A stretch of DNA of 64,000 nucleotides from Stropharia rugosoannulata (GCA_028532985.1 JANCIK010000009.1:558001-622000); one strand, 5' to 3'; positions 47,240 through 59,432 are shown, numbered from the stretch's first letter. Numbers and translations are program-made. Notes: generated by a model from the sequence alone, not told the origin.

Positions 47240-49640
47240 CACTGCCTACCAAGTTTTTATGGCCACTCTCGGCTCTGCTGCTACAACGGATTATTTAGTG
47301 GCCTATACCATGTTATTTATGTACTTAGAATGCCATCGGGTCAATTGATGTTAATTATAAACGAATATTGAGTGGCACAAAGCACTTATCACTTCAATTG
47401 GTGGCCAGTTATGCCAGCTCGAGAACAAACTATGTAGTAGTACATGGCTTACTGATAGAGTTAGACAGGCCTCCAATGGTGGTACTACCCAAACTGGAGT
47501 CATCGTCGACAATGAACTAACCTTGTGATATGAACATTGGACAATGGGGAGACATCATGAACTAGAAAATATAGATATGGTTTGCGACATACTCTTATGT
47601 CTCATCCATCATAGAATAATCCTTACTTTCATGATTCTGTTCGAGAATTTAGACTTGGTTTAAGCAACGTTTAGATGCGCCAGCGGAATCCGAAGTTATT
47701 TTTGATCACACGGAAAGGGCGTGACGCTGCACGCACGTGCAGCCACGCCGTTCGGAACCGTTTGTCACTGTCAAGTTTGCGTCCGTTCCTAATGTCTCAC
47801 AACGCACCTCAGAACTATTCCAGGACGTCACAGATGAAAAGAGGTATGCAACTTGTTCAATATTTCGTGCAATATACGACGAGAAGATGTTCCAGCTCAA
47901 GGGACATCAATCAAACGGTGGAGACTACAAATGTAAAGGGCAATATGGCGGCGTTGCGGTGAGCTTACACTGCCTCCAACACGAAAATCCAGTCTAATAT
48001 CTCTTCTGACTCCTCTTAGCCTTTCTTATTATCAACATTTGCCGTCTATGTCTGTGTGGCGCCTCTCCCACGAAAGCCCTCAGAAGGGTGCATGCCTTTA
48101 CCCACCCCCTTTATGCTCTGGTTACTACCTGACCACGGTCCTTCCCTGAAGTTAGTACACCTTACTCACCATAGTGGCAACCCAGACGCGAATATAGTCT
48201 CTCTGCAGCTTGACTACGCGACCTCCTATCTGGCCCCAAGACTACAGCTGCTGCTAGGCGCGTCTGCACGCCTACAAGATGTTTTCAGACCATCCATCTT
48301 TGATGTACCCTATCGTGTTCACTGCGACATGCTCCGTGCGTAGCCTCCGACTTGGGCTACTGCATAACATTGCCCAGCTGACCTGGAAGCGGGCAGAGCA
48401 ACAATTAGTAGTAAGTTTCTATCGTCTCGTATCCCTAGAACACCTTCTGAATTATTTTACGGTCTCTGCTACATCCTTGAGTCTCTGCTATCAGTTTGGC
48501 GTTGGTTATACTGGTGCAGGGTGCCTATGTGACCTGGTGCGCCTAATATTTATGGACATCTACAACTTACAAACATCTTCCGTCTATCCACGTTGCTCTC
48601 GTATCTACGCTGCCCTCGTCCCTCTTCCCCCGCTTTCCCGTTCTTTAAAGTGATGCGACGTCAATGCTTGTCGTCATTACTTTCCATTGGGGTCCCTGCA
48701 CTTCCCCTATTCTTTCGCCGCCATCCAAGTCACCCCCGCGCAGTGCTCTCGTGAATTCACCTGTATGAAGTACCCATGATGGATGCCTCAGTACAAGTTT
48801 ATGTTTGCAACCTCTTAATGCTCTTGGTCTCCATCTCCGTCCTCTCCTTCATTGTCCTCTTGAACTCTAGTATCACAGAGATGATGGGCTAGGTCGAGGA
48901 CAGGCGTCACTCCCTTCGGGTCCGCCCAGACCCAAGTATTTCCTCCAACCTCGTATCTTTTGGCTCCCTTCCTGCTCCCTATATCCCGCGGGAGTGCCTT
49001 TCGATCGTCCTTTCTGTCTACCTGTGGCGTGTCGTCATCAAAGCTGAAAATACACTATATACGCCTTGCCGTGCCGCGCTTCCATGCGCCGCCTGCCTTC
49101 CAATCTCATATATCCCTTCTCTTGGGGATTTAAGTTGTTAGGCTCGCGTTCTCTCTCATGCTTCCGGCTGCATTGGACGTCTTCTGTCTTTTTGAGTCTC
49201 TGACTGGGTTACCCTAGCTGCGTTGCTTGGAAGCTGTACGCTGTCGTACTTGGTTTGATAGAATCTTCATAGACCTGTACATGTTCCTCTTCTGTCACTA
49301 TTCTCACTTGTGATTTCTTGGATGCGCGTATTCCTAACATAGTCCGGATACTATTATCGCGTGAATTCCTCACCTACGCTGCGTTTCTGCGTCTCATCCA
49401 AGTTCCAAATCAACACGTGGACCAAGGATCATAGCTACCGGTCCATGGACAACGTGTGACTGTTTCAGGTGTAGTAATCAGCTAGACGTCAATAAGTAGC
49501 AATTATCATAGGCAGTACACAGCCGACCTGGAAATAACATGATAAGACGCACTGTAGTATTGCAGTGCACTTACGCACAGCCTTGGAATTGTGACTGGGT
49601 GGCTTATTGCCTTGGCAGATATAAAATCTTGGATATCTTC
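47240..49640. other. Gene-poor region, partly C/T-rich
   Basis: No supported gene. From about 48,000 the DNA resembles block B in composition, but no clean alignment to it was made. Frames of up to 124 codons look like composition artefacts. Confidence 0.4.
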
Positions 49641-49657
49641 GCTCCTTACGGTACAAG

Positions 49658-50925
49658 ATGCTTCCCATTATTCCAACATCGTTTGGAGACATTGTCACAG
49701 CCGCCAGTCTTGCCCTTGCAATTTACAATGCTCTGAGGGACAGCACTGGCGCATCATACGACTATCAATCCTTGCTTGATGAAATGCATTCATTTGAAAG
49801 GACTCTCAGATACGTACACGTTATTATTGCAATGATACCACCCAGTAGCCTTATTGCACAAGATATAAAGTGCGAAATGACGGGTTGCATTACTCTGCTC
49901 AAGGGGTTCCACGACCGTATCAAATCTTACCAAAAGAAATTGGGCGGGGGATCCAAGGGTTCCTCGTGGAAGAAAGTTGGTTGGGCTCTCTTCAAGACCA
50001 ACGAGGTTTTGGCCTTCAGACAAAAGCTGGCTCAGCGTAAGCTTAACATTACGCTCTTTTTGAACGGGTTATCAATGTAAGCAAGCATCTAGCCTCTGCA
50101 GTCACGCGTCGAGATTAAGGCTAGAAATGCCAGTATTCTCAGTGCTCCCTACAACGACGATTGTAGGAAGAGATATGAAACGATACATGCAGAGGTCCTA
50201 GCCATTCCTGAGATGCAGCTTCCACGATCCATTGAATACGGGGATGTCAATTCTGTTACGTTAATCAACGCATTTGGAGAGCGCAATGTCTTTCCATGGG
50301 AGTACTGCTTTTCCCAGGAGGTGAGCAGTTGCTCAATATTACCATTTTGATGAATTTTGACGCTAGCTATGTGACTTACTCAGATGATGCACAAAACACT
50401 TAAAACATACTTCAAAGGAAAATATGGTCAAGGTCAAGTTGAGCGTCATGCCTACAGAATAACAACCACAGACGGAAAGTCGCCTATCGACTATAGTAAC
50501 TGGGACTCCTTTGTCAAGAAGGGAGCTGTAGTAGTTATGAGCATGGTTTTGTCCAACCATGTGAAGCACGAGGAGTACCTTGCAAAAAAGGATACTACGT
50601 GTCCTCGTTGTGGTGAAACAGACATTGGCACCATGCAGGATGGAGGCTGGCAACAATGGTCAGTCCAACTTGGATTTTTATTTTATTTGTGGCTACCAAT
50701 CTATGACCTTTACGCTCTAGTCGACATTGCGAGAGACGATATACGAAAATGGACAGCCCCGTTAGTATTTTAGTCCCGTATGGCATGGTGACGGAATTCC
50801 GGAATATACTCATTGCTCCACAACGAAGACAAAAATGCTCTTTGGGGACAAGTCATGATAGTACTGGGTCAGACTCCGCATCTCCGAGCTCGGCAAATAT
50901 ACAAGATGGGCGGGGAAAACACTGA
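49658..50925 (+). CDS. ULD_2-type ubiquitin-like domain protein with C-terminal zinc ribbon
   Basis: Four exons join in frame: 49658-50076, 50125-50320, 50384-50658 and 50721-50925. The N-terminal part, starting MLPIIPTSFGDIVTAASLAL, is a helical domain (FERTLRYVHVIIAMIPPSSL; WALFKTNEVLAFRQKLAQRK) like those on many mushroom signalling and STAND-type proteins. Next comes a ubiquitin-like fold (VTLINAFGERNVFPWEYCFS; AYRITTTDGKSPIDYSNWDS; GAVVVMSMVL). The zinc ribbon CPRCGETDIG...GWQQC-RHC spans the third intron, so correct splicing restores its second C-x2-C pair. The order helical domain, ULD, CxxC..CxxC ribbon is common in agaricomycete hypothetical proteins. The role is unknown; protein interaction is likely. 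The Ser-rich tail ends at TGA 50923-50925. Confidence 0.8.
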
Positions 50926-51149
50926 TTGTGGGATGTCTATAGAGCAAGGATGTAATAGGGGAATCCGAAGGCCAGTAGTACTGATATAACAGGATTGAAG
51001 TAAAGGTCGACAAATTTATGTTTGACTAAATTAGTTTGAACTTCTGGTACGTCGCCAATAACGAGGTCAAGAGCATTGACCCATGAATAAGAGAGTGAGA
51101 GCAAGTAGTGCCTGGGTATAGCACGAGTGAGTAAGTATATAATATCCGA

Positions 51150-51450
51150 CTCAGGTGCTCTCGCAACATCACCACACTCTATCTGGACGCAGATGTAGAC
51201 GGGGATACATTTTTTGAAATGCTTCAACTCTGCCCCAACCTTAAATCCCTGACTAATCTCCCGTTACATCTCGAAAAGTTCGACATATGTAATGCATTTT
51301 TTGAGAAAATTTTCGACTCAGATGGAACTGGACATGTACTGTGTCCGAAGCTGGAGCTCCTTGAATCCACTGAACACGACATACCGTGTCAAACTTCTAC
51401 AAATTTAAGGAATTTGTTGTACGCAAACTCAAGGCATCCACTGGCTTAGC
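51150..51450 (+). pseudogene. F-box/leucine-rich-repeat protein remnant
   Basis: The text NITTLYLDADVDGDTFFEML, LCPNLKSLTNLPLHLEKFDI and LCPKLELLESTEHD is typical of the LRR part of mushroom F-box-like proteins. It is only about 95 residues, with no start, no F-box and no continuation downstream, so it is a relic. Plus strand, just left of the tRNA. Confidence 0.5.
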
Positions 51451-51808
51451 GCAATGGAGAAGGCTGAAAATTCATATTAAATGCAGAGAAAGCTGTCGGA
51501 GCTCAGTGGAGGAACTTTCTGGACGGTGCAACCGCTCTCAGATTGATCTCGGGCCGATATTTGTCTAGATTTCACTATCCTTTTGTCCTGTTAACAATGT
51601 CAAGATATAGAATTTCATGAATTATATTCAGCTAAATCTGCTAGGGACAAAACTTCAATGTTTTAACGCAACGCGCCGAGTATGATTTTAACTTGAAGCT
51701 TTGGAGGCGCAAGTTAAAGCAAAGTTTAAGTGATCTCGGAGAGTTGTCGGAGAGTATTCTATCAATATTATTGGTCAACTAAGAAACCACGTGACCGCTA
51801 TATCACAT

Positions 51809-51890
51809 GGCCGTGTGGCGAAATGGCATCGCGTCTGACTACGACTCAGAGCGCATCAGGAGATTGCAGGTTCGACCCCTGTCTCGGTCA
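51809..51890 (+). tRNA. tRNA-Arg(ACG) with a 10-base intron
   Basis: GGCCGTG acceptor start, D-arm TGGCGAAATGGC, anticodon arm TCTGA-CTACGAA-TCAGG with anticodon ACG, T-arm GCAGG-TTCGACC-CCTGT and discriminator A. A 10-base intron, CTCAGAGCGC (51845-51854), sits one base 3' of the anticodon, the canonical position. The acceptor stem pairs except for one T-T mismatch (position 6 with 67). A TTTTT run follows directly. It reads Arg CGU and, after A-to-I editing, also CGC and CGA. Confidence 0.9.
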
Positions 51891-51892
51891 TC

Positions 51893-51897
51893 TTTTT
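51893..51897 (+). terminator. RNA polymerase III terminator of the tRNA
   Basis: Five T residues two bases after the tRNA 3' end, the usual Pol III stop signal. Confidence 0.7.
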
Positions 51898-52303
51898 GTT
51901 TTAAGTGCCACCTAGATTCTATCTAAAGATAAGACGTACAGATTACGTAGTACAGTCTAACTTCTACTTTGAAGTTAGTATTTAGTATCAGTACCTGGGT
52001 CCCGTACTATAATAATCCATAGTGCTACCTAGTATTCACCGGCACCGTTCGGTCCACATAGTAATAATAGTATAGCATCGACCGATTGATTGCACTTATA
52101 GAACACCTATTGTATAAGTTTCAAGTCAAAAGTAACGATGAATATTTGAATTGGGAAAAGAGCGAAAGATAATGTGATCAATGTACACCTGACAAACAGA
52201 AAACAGAGCAAAGAGGAAATCATGTAATGCAGATATAATTGTTCTACGTCGTATCTCATCATTAAATCCATGTTCAAAAGAAAAATGAAAAAGAATGTGG
52301 CTA

Positions 52304-54677
52304 TTATACATCCGGATTGTTAACGCGCTCTCCGGCAAGATTTTTATTCTCGACAGCGTTTTGCTGGTCGCCGAGATACCAGTTGGGCATGAAGAAACTC
52401 AGGACCAGAGGAGGAATTGCAAAGCAAGTGGCTGCAATTGTGAGAACCTTCATCACATCGTCGTAGGCTAGTTTTGGTACGCGTCAGTAGGCAGTCTCGG
52501 CTTGACCCAGAGATGTGGTGATCTTACCAAGAATAACGCCCTCGCGAATGGGGTTCCCTCGAGGATACATTGAAGCTGCCCATAAAGAGCCATACAGCAC
52601 CTGACGGTCTGCATCTGGTACGAAGGGAAGGTAATACGCGAGCTTATCGGGCATCTGGGCCGTCCAGATTGCTCCAGCTGTGAATTCCACGGTCAGTAAT
52701 GCGCTAAGATAGTCAATAGAAGGGGGCTACCTATCGCTTGACCGATGGCTCCTCCAATCTCAGTGATAAGTAGCACAACGGCAGTGACCATTCCCACATC
52801 AGCGTGAGGGACGGAAGCCTGAGCGCAGACCTGTAGTGATACTGCGGCAAAACCGCCGCCAATACCCTGAAGAAGCTGACTCCAAACAATCTCCGCGTCA
52901 GACGCGTTAGCACCTCGCGAGTGGATCATCAGCCCGCAGCCACTACGGGTACAGAAAGGTGCCATCAGCGTCTAGTCATGTCAAATATTCAAATATAACG
53001 TACAGAAGACGGATGGCAGCTCCGGCTATAAGCAGGGGCTTAGAGCGATGAAGGAAGCGCATAGCAATACCAGCTGTGATTCCAAACACGGTCAAGGCGA
53101 CGGTTTGGGTCTGACCAAAGTAAGTGGAGTGCAGTCTGGACCTGAAGAACAATTGTGTTTAGTTCCTCACTTCTCCAGTTCATCGATTGTACCGTATAAC
53201 TTACCATGGCTTGACAACTAGAACGAAGGAGTAGAGATAGGTATAAGAGATGTAGAAGGAAACCTGCGAAGATTAATATTAGCATCAGGGTAATACTGCA
53301 CTAGTGGTTTAAAGCACGAACGAAATCAAAAGCCCCGACTGCGCATGCAATAACGACGCTGCGGTTATACACAAAGCGACGAGCGATGACAGGGAAGCGG
53401 GTATATTTCAGGTCCCACAGAGCGTAAGCGGGTATTAAAATAATGCCAACCACCAACATGGCAATCATCGAGGCTACGAATGGTATGAGAGGTCAACAAA
53501 AGTTGATCGCGAGTGACAGAACTAGATATACCATTCTTCCAGCCTCCCTTTGCATTTTCACTGAGAGTGAGGGGCAGAAGGATCAGTGCAACTGATGTGC
53601 CTATGAGGAGGAGACCGATAACATCCAGCTGCTCAGCAACTGAAAGAACCCTCTTATAAAGTGAGTCTTTCGGTTCGTCTGCCGCTCTCGCTACTAGGCC
53701 TTGTTTACGCGCCTTTCGCTCCGCCCACAGGAGCGTGCCAATCAGAGGGGCAAGCGAAGCGGGGACAAGGATAGCAAACATGCCGTCTACAAGAACATAT
53801 TTAGCAAAAGATTAAAACGAGTAGTTATAATTATAATTACTCACATCCCCATCTCCATCCAGCGCCTCCTAAAACATTGTCCGCTATGTTTGAGCCAACG
53901 AAGGCGTTAATGATATAAGGCATTGAAATGAGGCCTGATACCAGACCACGCCATTTAAGTGTGGTCATGTCGGCTATGATGATCTGAGTAAGGAGCTGCA
54001 AGCCAGTGTAGCCTCTGTCGAGACTATCAGGTCAAGTACTAGCGAATGTGCATACGCTCAACCTACATTGAATAGACCACGATTCCCGCGGCAACAGCGT
54101 TTAGACTCTGTGCAGACGCTATAACGATGTACCCAATGACGTAGAAGATAACTGTGAAAACACGTAAGTAGCAGAACAGACTGTAGCGGCGCATGTACTT
54201 ACGGACGGCAAAGTAAGCGATTCCACGCGACCCAACGTCGGCGATTTTAGCAATGACTGGTTTACCGCAAGCGACTTTTGGAAACGTAAGTTACGGTTTC
54301 AAGTAAGGAGGCATATAGGAATACCAATAATAGACTGAGCCACAGTGATGGTACTAATGAGACTGTGATCCTCAAAGTCCGACGCAGCATAGCTCAGGTA
54401 GGTGTACGTCGTGGATGAGTCCAGCGAGTAGATATATGCGGCTAGTCCCAAGCTAAAGGAAGAATCGACATCAACAAGGCGGCCAAGGCTATAGACTCAC
54501 AAATGTTACGTACCTGATGAATAGAAACCACTTGGAGTACTTTCCATAGACTTTGTTCGCAGCCTCAACCGTAGCGACACCAACATGCGCCTCAACCTCC
54601 GGAATGGAGGAGACGTCCAGACTGGGTCTCCTCTTTTCAGGGTCCTGCGTCGAGTTTTCGCTCTTGTGAACGGACAT
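52304..54677 (-). CDS. Siderophore-iron transporter (MFS, SIT/ARN family)
   Basis: A proton-coupled plasma-membrane carrier of the 14-helix SIT/ARN branch of the major facilitator superfamily, expected to import ferric siderophores. Many short exons on the minus strand join into typical family text: KVYGKYSKWFLFI, AAYIYSLDSSTTYTYLSYAA, GKPVIAKIADVGSRG, YTGLQLLTQIIIADMTTLKW, WRGLVSGLISMPYIINAFVG, GWRWGYGMFAILVPASLAPL, VSFYISYTYLYSFVLVVKPW, WSQLLQGIGGGFAAVSLQVC, ending FFMPNWYLGDQQ and NNPDV. The start MSVHKSENSTQDPEKRRPSL gives a polar N-terminal tail of about 45 residues. No stop or frameshift was found, so it appears functional. The substrate cannot be read from sequence. Two iron-type GATA sites lie just upstream. 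Confidence 0.9.
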
Positions 54678-54788
54678 TATGGCGGGGGGGAGCGGAGTGA
54701 AGCGAAACCAATTTTTTCAGAAGCGACGCATCTTCTTAAATACTCTTGGAGGCAGCGCACCACCGGGAGTGGGTTCCTGTTCAGAAGC

Positions 54789-54836
54789 ATCTGATAAGAT
54801 TCCATCAATGCCAAGCCGTAAAATGTTATCTGATAA
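54789..54836. promoter_or_regulatory. Two ATCTGATAA sites, candidate iron-repressor (Sre/Urbs1-type GATA factor) sites
   Basis: ATCTGATAA occurs at 54789-54797 and 54828-54836, 110-160 bases upstream of the transporter start. The fungal iron-responsive GATA repressors (SreA, Urbs1, Fep1, Cir1 family) are known to bind ATCWGATAA-type sites and repress siderophore uptake genes when iron is plentiful. A third, weaker GATA core (reverse strand, TAATCTGATATG) lies near 54,867. The sequence and placement are seen; the regulation is inferred. Confidence 0.6.
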
Positions 54837-54969
54837 ATATTTTGTCACCGCAGGTCACCACATACATATCAGATTAGACCATCGCACTCCATGTGTGCCT
54901 GTCACGTTCCTGCTTCCAGGAGTTCGGGAAGACCGACCGTCGTGAGCAAGTGCTGGATGGTCGGGGAAA

Positions 54970-55346
54970 GTCCTTCTCCGTTAACTGCCCACAGCAGCGT
55001 ATTCGAGAAAGGAGTCGGGAGAACTGGTAGCACCTACAAAAATGGTATTGTTAAATTTATGTTGTAGTGTTTAGGTTGTAAAAGTTCTCTAAACTTGAAG
55101 ACAATAGAGATCGAACAAAGATTGACTGCAATTTCAATTCGATTGGCAGAACCATTCCAAAATTGATTCTCTGGTCCTGTAACCTGACGTAAGCGTTTTC
55201 AGTCCATCAGTTCTTCCCCGTTGCTTCCCGGAAGGACCAAGGAAGGACTTACGCCCAACTTCAAGCACCGATAAATTGGAACGTACGACATCTACTCACG
55301 ATTTGTTGTGCGCGGCCGAATGCTTCAACGCAAGTTCAACTAGTGG
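54970..55346. other. Intergenic, no gene seen
   Basis: No coding frame or repeat recognised between the transporter promoter and the MITE. Confidence 0.4.
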
Positions 55347-55348
55347 TA

Positions 55349-55710
55349 CACTGCCGGCGCTGACCTATATTTGGTGACCAAAAAGATGCTTCCAGATATG
55401 TCATGTTTTTGGTGGCATCGTTTTGCATCGGTCTTACCATTTAAGGAAACCCCGAAGACTTTTGTGACTTTTTTTGTAGGCCATACATGTCGATTTGAAA
55501 ACATGACATATTCGCAAGCACATTTTTGGCCATGAAACATGGGTAGCACTGCTGACACCCATCTAAACATAAGAAATTTGCCTCGGGCTTACCTAAAATA
55601 GGAAGCCCGATACCTTTTTCTTTAGTAAATGGTTGGTAAATGGGATTCTTTTAAACATATTATACAACTTTTACATTTTCCATACAAAGAATTGGCTACG
55701 GCCGGCAGTG
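55349..55710. mobile_element. 362-bp MITE with CACTGCCGGC ends and TA target site
   Basis: Both ends are CACTGCCGGC pointing inward, with weaker similarity extending about 20 bases (GACC/AGCC then TTTG). TA lies immediately outside each end (55347-55348 and 55711-55712), as for Tc1/mariner elements. No coding content. Confidence 0.65.
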
Positions 55711-55801
55711 TAGGCGCCAGCAGTGATATCAATGATACAAGTTCGGACCGATAAAAATAGATTTATTATTTTTATCCGAAAGAAGTCGCCTAAGAAAACG
55801 T

Positions 55802-56577
55802 TTATAGTATTGCTTCATATGGGCTCAATGCTTCCATGAGCTGAGCCCATCGTCCCCCATGCCATGACATAAGATCCGACCACTCCCTACTGCGCTCTCC
55901 AAACACCTGTTTCTGCCAAGCAAGGCATGCTGCAACCACTATGTCGGCCCAGGATACAATATCCCCCATAATAAACGGTCCGTTCACTTTTCTGTATAGC
56001 TGAACGGCCTTTTCTAAGCCATCGCGGTACTGCGCCCAGCGTTCCTCCACAGATACACCGTCATCGACTCCAGCAAATGCTGGGATCCGCTTTGTGAGGT
56101 AGAATTCTCGGCTTGACGGGCTTAGAAGCTCTGCAGTACGGGGCATAATTATTCGCCGCAGCGCCTTTGTATACTCCAAGAACTGAGGTTCTATGAGAAG
56201 TTGCAGCGCCTTCGAGTTGTGTGGGAAGAGCTGTGGTTCCGGGTACTTCTTTTCCAGATACTCTGCAATAACGATAGAGTCGGTGAGGCATGTATTCGTT
56301 GATTCATCGAAGATAACAGGAACGCTGCAACGTAACGTTCCATCCGCGCCTTTGACAGTGGGAGTAAGGCCAAGTTTCTGATACAATCCTTCAAGGTCAA
56401 CCATCTCCACAAATTCAGTCCTATGATTGATGCCCTTTAGATTCAGGGCGTATCTGGGACTGAGTCAGATGGGTTTGAGAAGTCGTATGGTATATCATAG
56501 TACCTGATCTTCCATACACTGGGAGACCATGCGCCTCCAGTGATGTTCGAGTGAAGGTCGTAAAGGATTATAGTCAT
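55802..56577 (-). CDS. Glutathione S-transferase, GSTFuA-like
   Basis: Cytosolic GST conjugating glutathione to electrophiles; the fungal FuA/etherase-like class is linked to detoxifying wood-derived compounds. Exons 56577-56504 and 56453-55802 give 241 residues. The N-terminal thioredoxin-like half reads TIILYDLHSNITGGAWSPSV then WKIRYALNLKGINHRTEFV and VPVIFDESTNTCLTDSIVIA, with the glutathione-binding D-S of the TDS motif. The all-helical C-terminal half has GPFIMGDIVSWADIVVAACL, where the conserved GD..S.AD N-cap is visible. The catalytic residue is probably Ser in the GGAWSPS loop, as in related FuA enzymes. Intact. The subfamily assignment comes from the GGAWSP-type loop and is less certain than the GST call. 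Confidence 0.85.
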
Positions 56578-56936
56578 CGAGGACGTAGTTTCGGTCTATC
56601 GATTGTCATTATAAGTATTGCTTTAAATATCTAGCCTCCCCGATGCCAATTCTGCGGCAAGCTCGAGCTTGACTAAGCTAGGACGAAATTCAATACTCTC
56701 GACTCTCAAAGCCTATTTTTAGTGTCATCGTCATTTTAGTCCCATCACAAATGTAATCATTCAACGTTTCAACGCTTATTCACCAGGCTTGCATTGAACT
56801 TTACTCTACTTTAGGCAGTGAGATTGGCGATTAAAGTGTTTCGAAATTTGTACTTCTCATCATATCTTTGTTACTAGTAGAATACAGCAAGAAGAATATT
56901 AGTCAAGCAATTTTGCATTCTGGCCCAGATAAGATT

Positions 56937-57923
56937 CTAATATAGAATTGCTACCTTCCCTGATTTCGGACCGTCCAACAGTATCTTAGCGGAAAACCCG
57001 TCTTGAGAGTCATTACGGGCAATCCACTGCAATGGGGTGCTGTCTCCATTAAGGTTGGTCATGTCAATGTCTCTAAATATGGTAGAACCTTTCGGCAGAT
57101 CCGTCAGCGCTTTCGCTTGGTATATCTCGAGTGCCTGCCAGGCCCAGTTCAAAGGCTCAGTTGTATTCACCGTCATGGTCGTGTAGGGACTGTGCGTGAA
57201 CTGGGCGTTGTAGGTGTACGTCGTGTTCCCACCATTTGATGGAATATCGGTGTTCTGTAAAGTCATAATACCTGAGAGGCTGGATCCGGAAGTGACGGGG
57301 ATTAGGGTGGTATGGTAAGTCTGGTCCCCGACAAGATACCACGAGGCAGTCGCCCAATAATTGCCTCCGCCCGCACCGGAGGTTCCGTACTGTAGAACAG
57401 GTTGAAGAATGGCATCATCGGAGGCAGGCGTTAATGCGTTGAATAAGTACAGTAGCTGATCGTGATTTGTTTTTGGCTTCGCAGGGACATCCCAAGTAGA
57501 CGAGAAGTTGGAGATGGGGTTCGAATCACTGTTTCCAGTAAAGTAGGTATACGCAACGTAGCCTGTGCTGATTGCCCTAGGTGGGTTGACTGTTGATGGA
57601 CGTTTAAACGTGCGCGAGGCCATACCGACTCCGGACTGAGGATTCGTCTCAAGAACGGCTGCTGTATGAAGTATCTCCCCATTCTTAGATATTATGTGAA
57701 TGGCGTCTGGTGTATGGTGAACTGTCGCGCCGTCGGGAACATGGTGCACCTGGGATTTTGAACGTACACCTCCAGGGGTGTGTACAAAGCCCTTGAACAG
57801 TCGATGAACGTTATGATTTTATTGAAGAGAATGACACCGTACGTTTTCGGACTCTACCGCGTAAACTGAAGCATGAAGGTAGGCCAAAACACTGATTGCA
57901 GCTAGTAGACTGATACAGTACAT
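56937..57923 (-). CDS. Secreted fungal beta-sandwich protein of unknown function
   Basis: Exons 57923-57843 and 57791-56937 give 311 residues. The first exon, MYCISLLAAISVLAYLHASV then YAVESEN, is a signal peptide. The body has the pattern of a large family of secreted mushroom proteins: GYVAYTYFTGNSDSNPISNF then FSSTWDVPAKP, QLLYLFNALTPASDDAILQP, VLQYGTSGAGGGNYWATASW, and a Thr/Ser/Asn-rich beta region ending ILDGPKSGKVAILY-like text. It is probably a concanavalin-like beta-sandwich. No catalytic set can be assigned with confidence. A long His-rich segment (QVHHVPDGATVHHTPDAIHI) precedes the sandwich, as in a propeptide. The frame is intact. Confidence 0.7.
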
Positions 57924-58915
57924 AAATGTTTGGGAAAAGGGATATAAACGTATGAGCGTAGTATGAGTAAAGGGTGTTTTGTATTGATAAGCGGTGTAGT
58001 GCCTTTCTCAAAGTCATTCTGTGCCCAGAGGTCATAACCATGCTACTTATAACGGCTAAACATCGCTAAACTTGCTCGGACGGCTGCTCAGCCCATGTTG
58101 ACGCACGGAGCGTGATGAGCTGGCAAGGTGTTGAAATGTGGCACATGCCTCGAGTACAATTGCTTCTTTACTACACTTTCTTCCTTCTCTACTTCTAGCC
58201 TGTAGCTATTATTGGATTCGCCGTAGTTATTCAAATTTCAAAGGAGTACTGGAATGTTTTATGCGTGTAATTCGTGGTCATTAAAATATTGTGTGCCATT
58301 CATGTAAGCAGAGAGTTGAACGTGGATGCTTCATGTTTGAATATATACAAAGAGTTAGATGGTATGATAAATGCACCTCTTCGCGTTGATTATAGAGAGT
58401 CGCTAAGAGCGGCAGGCAGTGTCAGCTGATATGTCCATCGTGCTACTAGTGGGCATGAAGGTAGTGTTCTATAATTAGAAGTGATGTCATTACACCGAGC
58501 CCGGGGGTTGAAAGAGCTTGCAACTTCTGTTTTTCATTGAGATGTTCTACGCACGCAAGGGGCACAATGACCAGTGCTCATCGACATTGACAATGATGAC
58601 GAACATCTTCAGGCCTAATAGAGAGGGTTCAAGTGGCTCAATGGCTCCCAATATTAACTGGTGCTGAATGCCGATCACAGATTTAGTAGCCAATCCTTTG
58701 AAGTCTGTTGCAGTTCAGGATATGTACATTGTAGAGGCGAGTGAGTACCTCGGCAGGCCCAGTGCAGTCCAGCCTTTCTGTTAAATTGAACATTATTTGC
58801 TGCGTATTATAAGTATATTAGGCTCGCAGTTAAGGGCGCTTAAAAGGTCTTGGCCAATACAGCTCATCGGGTTTCAACTTTGAAGTTTCAAAGTTCCCCG
58901 ACCCCTCAAGCGCAT
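57924..58915. other. Intergenic, no gene seen
   Basis: No gene, RNA or repeat recognised in about 1 kb. Confidence 0.4.
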
Positions 58916-59432
58916 GCGGCAGACTTGACCACTCAAGTCGCGGAGACGCCTTCCCTGCTCTTCCCAACCCATGCGCCGACAAGGCTATTAATAGCCTCAG
59001 GCGTCTTGGTCTCAGAGCCAAACTGCCCAGTGATTCTGAATGCGCCTCCGCTTGAGGGAGTAACGACGATGTTGGTGGGCTACAAGGCACTCCATTTAGA
59101 GCCGATATGAAAGACTGAACGTTGACTCAAAAGACGTACGAAGATGTTCTCAGAAGCAGCTTCCGAGAGCGCAAAGCCAGTCACTGCATGTAGTCTTGTC
59201 AGTCTACGTCGGACAATTTCAGCAGCGGTATTACGTACCGAACTGGAACTCGACAGCGAGAGACGATGCGCTGTTTGCGTCTACGAAGGTGGTAGGTTGG
59301 AGAACAAACTGGCACTGAGCTGGTGTGTTGGCGGCCTGGCGCCTGTGGTGCTCCGAGGTACGCGCACAGTCGCGCAGCGGCTGTCCCGATCAAGCAGAGC
59401 GCAGTAAAGAGGGCGGCAAATTTGGCGAGCAT
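58916..59432 (-). pseudogene. Secreted small protein gene with several breaks
   Basis: Starts MLAKFAALFTALCLIGTAAA, a signal peptide at 59432. The mature text NTPAQCQFVLQPTTFVDANS then SSLAVEFQF lies one base out of frame with it. A donor at about 59,237 joins to VTGFALSEAASENIF. Another short gap leads to FHIGSKWSAL, where TAG (59080-59082) stands where CAG would fit (SAL-Q-PTNIVVTPSSGGAF). Next comes GQFGSETKTPEAINSLVGAW then SREGVSAT with TGA (58933-58935), and VVKSAACA with a final TGA at 58916. Similar complete proteins are common secreted unknowns in mushrooms. One frameshift plus two stops indicate a dead copy. Confidence 0.6.

Noticed and set aside
57003..57239. Plus-strand frame within the secreted beta-sandwich gene
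   Set aside because: Shadow of the minus-strand exon, which has a signal peptide and family-like text.
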